This document shows positions 61,395-64,000 of a stretch of DNA of 64,000 nt, piece by piece. The notes below the pieces were generated by a model. That model searched no databases. It was given only the letters and a program-made list of their open reading frames with translations, and had not been told where the DNA came from. Positions within the stretch are counted from its first letter, which is position 1. Every line of letters begins with the position of its first letter. The position numbers and the translations under genes are program-made. Origin of the DNA: Henriciella mobilis (GTDB lineage: Bacteria; Pseudomonadota; Alphaproteobacteria; Caulobacterales; Hyphomonadaceae); contig NZ_QWFZ01000006.1 of assembly GCF_003576315.1 (NCBI RefSeq), positions 186,001-250,000 on the forward strand, written 5' to 3'.

Positions 61395-61863
61395 CTTCAC
61401 ATGTCCTGAATGCCATCAATCGTGGCCGTATTTCGATGTTCGCAAGAAGCGAGATCCGCGCCTGACCAGTTTTCGCACGATTTGTGAGGGCTGCTGTGAA
61501 CGCATCAAATCTGATGCGTCGAAAGCTGGCGGGCCTTATCGCGGCGAAGTCGGCTCGAAGGGCGGCGGTGCATCTTCCGACATGGCCGCTCAACTGAAAA
61601 GCAAGGCAGGCCGGGACCGCATGCGCATTGTCCGCTGGCTGGCCTCGAACGGCGCACACGGCGCTGAGGACGTGGCCAAGGGTCTGAGCCTGGACGCCGA
61701 TTATGTGAGCCCGCGCCTGTCGGAGCTTGTGACGCTCGGACTGGCCGAGAAAGGCCCACGCACCGCGCTCACACGCCGGGGCAATCCAGCGCACGTCTAT
61801 CAGCTGACTGCGGCCGGAGAGGCCGTTGTCTCGAAGGCAGAGCAGGGGAGGGACGCCGCATGA
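61384..61863 (+). CDS. Phage zinc-finger / winged-helix protein
   Basis: The 159-aa protein has an N-terminal four-Cys knuckle (CPECHQSW and CEGCCERI) and a C-terminal winged-helix region: MRIVRWLASNGAHGAEDVAK, YVSPRLSELVTLGLAEKGPR and NPAHVYQLTAAGEAV. It should bind DNA. Targets are unknown. It overlaps the next gene by four bases. Confidence 0.75.
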   Translation: MSDSFTCPECHQSWPYFDVRKKRDPRLTSFRTICEGCCERIKSDASKAGGPYRGEVGSKGGGASSDMAAQLKSKAGRDRMRIVRWLASNGAHGAEDVAKGLSLDADYVSPRLSELVTLGLAEKGPRTALTRRGNPAHVYQLTAAGEAVVSKAEQGRDAA

Positions 61864-61982
61864 CCTCCGACAATCTCCGCCCCCTCTCCAAGCGCGCTGA
61901 AAAAGCCGCAAAGGCTATCGAGCGAAAGACACGCCGGAAGCCGGGCGGGCAGAAGAAAACTGAACAGAGGGGGCAGGGCTGA
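61860..61982 (+). CDS. Small basic phage protein (40 aa)
   Basis: The frame MTSDNLRPLSKRAEKAAKAI then ERKTRRKPGGQKKTEQRGQG is strongly basic. Its start overlaps the previous stop (ATGA) and its stop overlaps the next start (TGATG). It may bind nucleic acid. Confidence 0.55.
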   Translation: MTSDNLRPLSKRAEKAAKAIERKTRRKPGGQKKTEQRGQG

Positions 61983-62665
61983 TGGGGCGCGTTCTGATCG
62001 GCTGCGAGTTCTCCGGCGTTGTCCGCCGCGCCTTTGCTGCGCGTGGACACGATGCCTGGTCGTGTGACCTGCTGCCGGCAGAGGATCGGAGCAACCGCCA
62101 TATCACCGGCGACATCCGCGACGTGCTGGATGATGGCTGGGATCTGATCGCGGTCTTTCACCCGCCGTGCACGCGGCTTTGCAATTCCGGGGTGCGCTGG
62201 CTGCATACCCCGCCGCCCGGCCGGACCCGCGCCGAGATGTGGGCCGAGCTGGAAGAGGGCGCTGATCTATTCTCCGCTGTCTGGAATGCCGACTGCCCCC
62301 GCGTGGCTGTCGAGAACCCCGTCATGCACAAGCACGCCAAGGCGTTGATCCGCAATTACGCGCCGCCGGCTCAGACCGTGCAGCCGTGGTGGTTCGGTGA
62401 TCCGGCCTTCAAGGCGACCGGGCTCTATCTGCGCGGAGTCGACCCGCTGAACCCGACCGATCGGTTGACGCCACCAAAGACGGGCACTGACGCGCACAAG
62501 GCATGGTCTGCCGTTCATCGCGCCCCGCCCGGCCCTGATCGCTGGAAAATCCGCTCTCGCACCTTTGAGGGCATTGCCAATGCGATGGCCGATCAGTGGG
62601 GCAGTCAGCTTCTCGACCTCCCCGAAAATCAACACGCCCCGACCCCGCTTAAGGAGGTGTCATGA
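61982..62665 (+). CDS. Phage methyltransferase-like protein (C5-MTase-like motifs)
   Basis: The 227-aa protein starts with VLIGCEFSGVVRRAFAARGH, a SAM-binding-like strand-loop as in C5-cytosine methyltransferases. It has VFHPPCTRLCNSGVRWL, where the PPC resembles the catalytic Pro-Cys motif IV, and VAVENPVMHKHAK, which resembles motif VI (ENV). No target-recognition domain is evident, and the length is short. It may modify DNA or a nucleotide, or be inactive. It is coupled to both neighbours. Confidence 0.65.
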   Translation: MGRVLIGCEFSGVVRRAFAARGHDAWSCDLLPAEDRSNRHITGDIRDVLDDGWDLIAVFHPPCTRLCNSGVRWLHTPPPGRTRAEMWAELEEGADLFSAVWNADCPRVAVENPVMHKHAKALIRNYAPPAQTVQPWWFGDPAFKATGLYLRGVDPLNPTDRLTPPKTGTDAHKAWSAVHRAPPGPDRWKIRSRTFEGIANAMADQWGSQLLDLPENQHAPTPLKEVS

Positions 62666-62763
62666 CCGTGAAATCAGCCCGCCGTACCGGCTTCGCTCTG
62701 ATAGCCCTGTCTGCCCTTTTCACGTCTTCGCTGATCGTGATGATCGGGAGGGCGGTGTTTTGA
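62662..62763 (+). CDS. Single-helix membrane peptide (33 aa)
   Basis: MTVKSARRTGFALIALSALF then TSSLIVMIGRAVF is one basic membrane-spanning helix. AAGGAGGTG precedes the ATG, which overlaps the stop of the previous gene. Function unknown. Confidence 0.55.
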   Translation: MTVKSARRTGFALIALSALFTSSLIVMIGRAVF

Positions 62764-63185
62764 GCCACAACCACGAAGAACACCAGATCCAATGCGCCAT
62801 CGTCACCCTGCTCGACTGGGCGCTCCCGGCTGACGCTACCTTCTTCGCTGTCCCGAACGGCGAGAAGCGCGGCGGCAAGACCGTCACCGTCAGAGGCAAG
62901 AAAGTCCCGCTCTCGGCTATCCGGCTGAAGAAGGAAGGCGTGAAGGCGGGTGTCGCTGACATTCTCGTTCTCTGGGCGGGCCGGGCGATCGCCATGGAGA
63001 CCAAGACCCGGAACGGGCGCCAGTCGCCGGAGCAGAAAGCATGGCAGGCCGACTTCGAGCGTGCAGGCGGCGTCTACCACATCGTGCGCTCTGTCGATGA
63101 CGTGCAGGCCGTCCTGGCGGCCATCATCCCGACATTCAAGGCGAAACCCAACACTGGCGCTGAACGCGCCGAGGAGGCTGCGTGA
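62760..63185 (+). CDS. VRR-NUC domain nuclease
   Basis: The 141-aa protein starts at a TTG (62760) with GGGAGG seven bases upstream and overlaps the previous stop. It has the VRR-NUC pattern: EEHQIQCAIVTLLDWAL, FFAVPNGEKRGG, LKKEGVKAGVADILVLW and IAMETKTRNGRQSPEQKAW. The D...ExK residues of the PD-(D/E)XK fold are present. It would be a small phage nuclease, possibly for Holliday junctions. Commonly found near phage replication genes. Confidence 0.88.
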   Translation: MSHNHEEHQIQCAIVTLLDWALPADATFFAVPNGEKRGGKTVTVRGKKVPLSAIRLKKEGVKAGVADILVLWAGRAIAMETKTRNGRQSPEQKAWQADFERAGGVYHIVRSVDDVQAVLAAIIPTFKAKPNTGAERAEEAA

Positions 63186-64000
63186 GCAATCCGTGGATGA
63201 AGTTCTATCCATCGGACTGGAGGTCTGATCCGAAGCTGCGGCTCGTCTCTATGGCGGCTCGCGGTCTCTGGATGGAGATGATCTGCCTGATGCACGAGGC
63301 AGAGCCCTATGGCGAGCTTCGTGTTGCTGGCGTGCCGCTGAAGCCTGCGCAGCTCGCTCGCCAAGTCGGTGAGCCGGTCGAGATGGTCACGGCTTGGCTC
63401 CAGGAACTGCTTGAGGCTGACGTTTATTCGGTCCGCAAGAATGGCGTCATCTTCTCGCGTCGAATGGAAAAAGACGAGAATCGTCGGAGAAAACTGCGAG
63501 AAAACGGCAAGAAGGGCGGCAACCCAGCCCTCAGAAAACAAACGGAAAATCCGCCTTTGGATAACCAAGCGGATAAGACCCAGAAACCAGAAGCCAGAGA
63601 CCAGAGTAAGAGTAGTGTTGAGTCCGCGCGCGAGGCTGTTCCGGCTGACGCGATCAGGGACGCCTGCCTGAAAGCCGCTGGTCTGACCGAAGCCGATCTC
63701 GGTCCCGGCACGATCTCGCCAATCTCGATCAGAAACCTCGTTAACGCGCCGGAAAACCCGGCCGATCTCGACCTCGATGTCATCCCCGCAATTCAGCAAT
63801 GCGCCGCCACGCTCGCCAAGCGTGGCCAGAAAATCACGAACTGGAGCTACTGCCATGACGCAATCATCCGAAACCGGGACGCCCGCCTCTCCGGAGCGCC
63901 AGAAGTCGAACACCGGCCAGGTGCTCGCTCATCCCAACGCCCGGCCAGCACCGCCAGCGCTCGCAGACATGCCGAGAGAGATCAAGCTTTTGACGAGGTC
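63182..64000 (+). CDS. Phage replication protein, N-terminal part (partial at the window edge)
   Basis: From a GTG at 63182, which overlaps the previous stop (GTGA), the frame is open for 273 codons to the edge. The start MKFYPSDWRSDPKLRLVSMA then ARGLWMEMICLMHEAEPYGE is typical of phage replication-initiation proteins related to the DUF1376 and DnaA/DnaD-like groups, with a winged helix. A basic, low-complexity linker follows (RRMEKDENRRRKLREN), and later a second domain. It probably loads the host helicase. The end is outside. Confidence 0.75.
   Translation, partial: MSNPWMKFYPSDWRSDPKLRLVSMAARGLWMEMICLMHEAEPYGELRVAGVPLKPAQLARQVGEPVEMVTAWLQELLEADVYSVRKNGVIFSRRMEKDENRRRKLRENGKKGGNPALRKQTENPPLDNQADKTQKPEARDQSKSSVESAREAVPADAIRDACLKAAGLTEADLGPGTISPISIRNLVNAPENPADLDLDVIPAIQQCAATLAKRGQKITNWSYCHDAIIRNRDARLSGAPEVEHRPGARSSQRPASTASARRHAERDQAFDEV

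Larger units (their letters stand above)
51139..64000. mobile_element. Prophage, early half (integrase to replication genes), right end outside the window
   Basis: The stretch contains an integrase, a set of closely overlapping small leftward genes with RecT and RecE-like recombination functions, an S24 repressor with operators on both sides, and a rightward block starting with a Cro-like gene and leading to a replication protein at the edge. That is the lambdoid early layout. The left limit is between 50236 and 51139; the right limit, structural genes and attR are not in the window. Whether the prophage can be induced is unknown. Confidence 0.88.

Noticed and set aside
1-64000. CRISPR array, rRNA or tRNA genes
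   Set aside because: No regularly spaced repeats of CRISPR length and no rRNA or clover-leaf tRNA sequence was seen by eye. A covariance-model search would be decisive.

Overview
The window is about 64 kb of GC-rich DNA from an alphaproteobacterium. A member of the Caulobacterales, Hyphomonadaceae-like, is the best guess. The inference rests on a DUF3035 (BamF-type) lipoprotein, a DUF2093 protein, an alphaproteobacterial-type SOS box (GAAC-N7-GTAC) before recA, split purQ/purL genes of the small-PurL type, and many secreted lipoproteins and peptidases. No rRNA or tRNA gene was found, so the genus is not fixed.

Region 1 (1-14850) is chromosomal: the end of ileS, lspA, a BamF-like lipoprotein, an M16 peptidase pair (one with the zinc motif, one without), mutL, small lipoproteins, a VOC protein, a flavin-dependent 2-hydroxy-acid dehydrogenase, a methyltransferase, and a leftward operon of a lipoprotein amidohydrolase, an FG-GAP protein and a YaiI-family protein. 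It ends with the first of three secreted trypsin-like S1 proteases.

Region 2 (15057-17446) is a complete IS1595-family element with 24-bp terminal inverted repeats and a perfect 8-bp target duplication (aaaattct). It carries passenger genes: a 105-aa protein, a 55-aa protein and a decayed DUF3800 gene. It landed directly beside the -35 box of a promoter whose spacer is a 16-bp operator; a second copy of the operator lies just downstream. The promoter drives a membrane protein and an XRE regulator.

Region 3 (17519-50235) is again chromosomal. It holds two more trypsin paralogues, a permease, ttcA, a DUF900 hydrolase fused to an OmpA-like domain, an acyl-CoA synthetase, rnhB, dodecin, an M23 peptidase, recA with an SOS box, alaS, trhO, an entericidin, purQ, purL, an M2 peptidyl-dipeptidase and a staphylococcal-type nuclease. 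One gene (43234-44355) looks like a circularly permuted D-amino-acid oxidase with a Tat/lipoprotein signal.

Region 4 (about 50.5 kb to the window edge) is the early half of a lambdoid-style prophage. The tyrosine integrase is at the left end. A leftward, translationally coupled operon carries J-domain, XRE, DnaQ-like exonuclease, coiled-coil, RecT and RecE-like genes. A LexA/CI-type S24 repressor and a membrane protein are bracketed by two operator clusters with the half-site ATAGGA/TCCTAT. A rightward operon starts with a Cro-like gene and goes on to DNA-binding, methyltransferase-like, VRR-NUC and replication genes. It runs off the right edge, so structural genes and the right attachment site lie outside.
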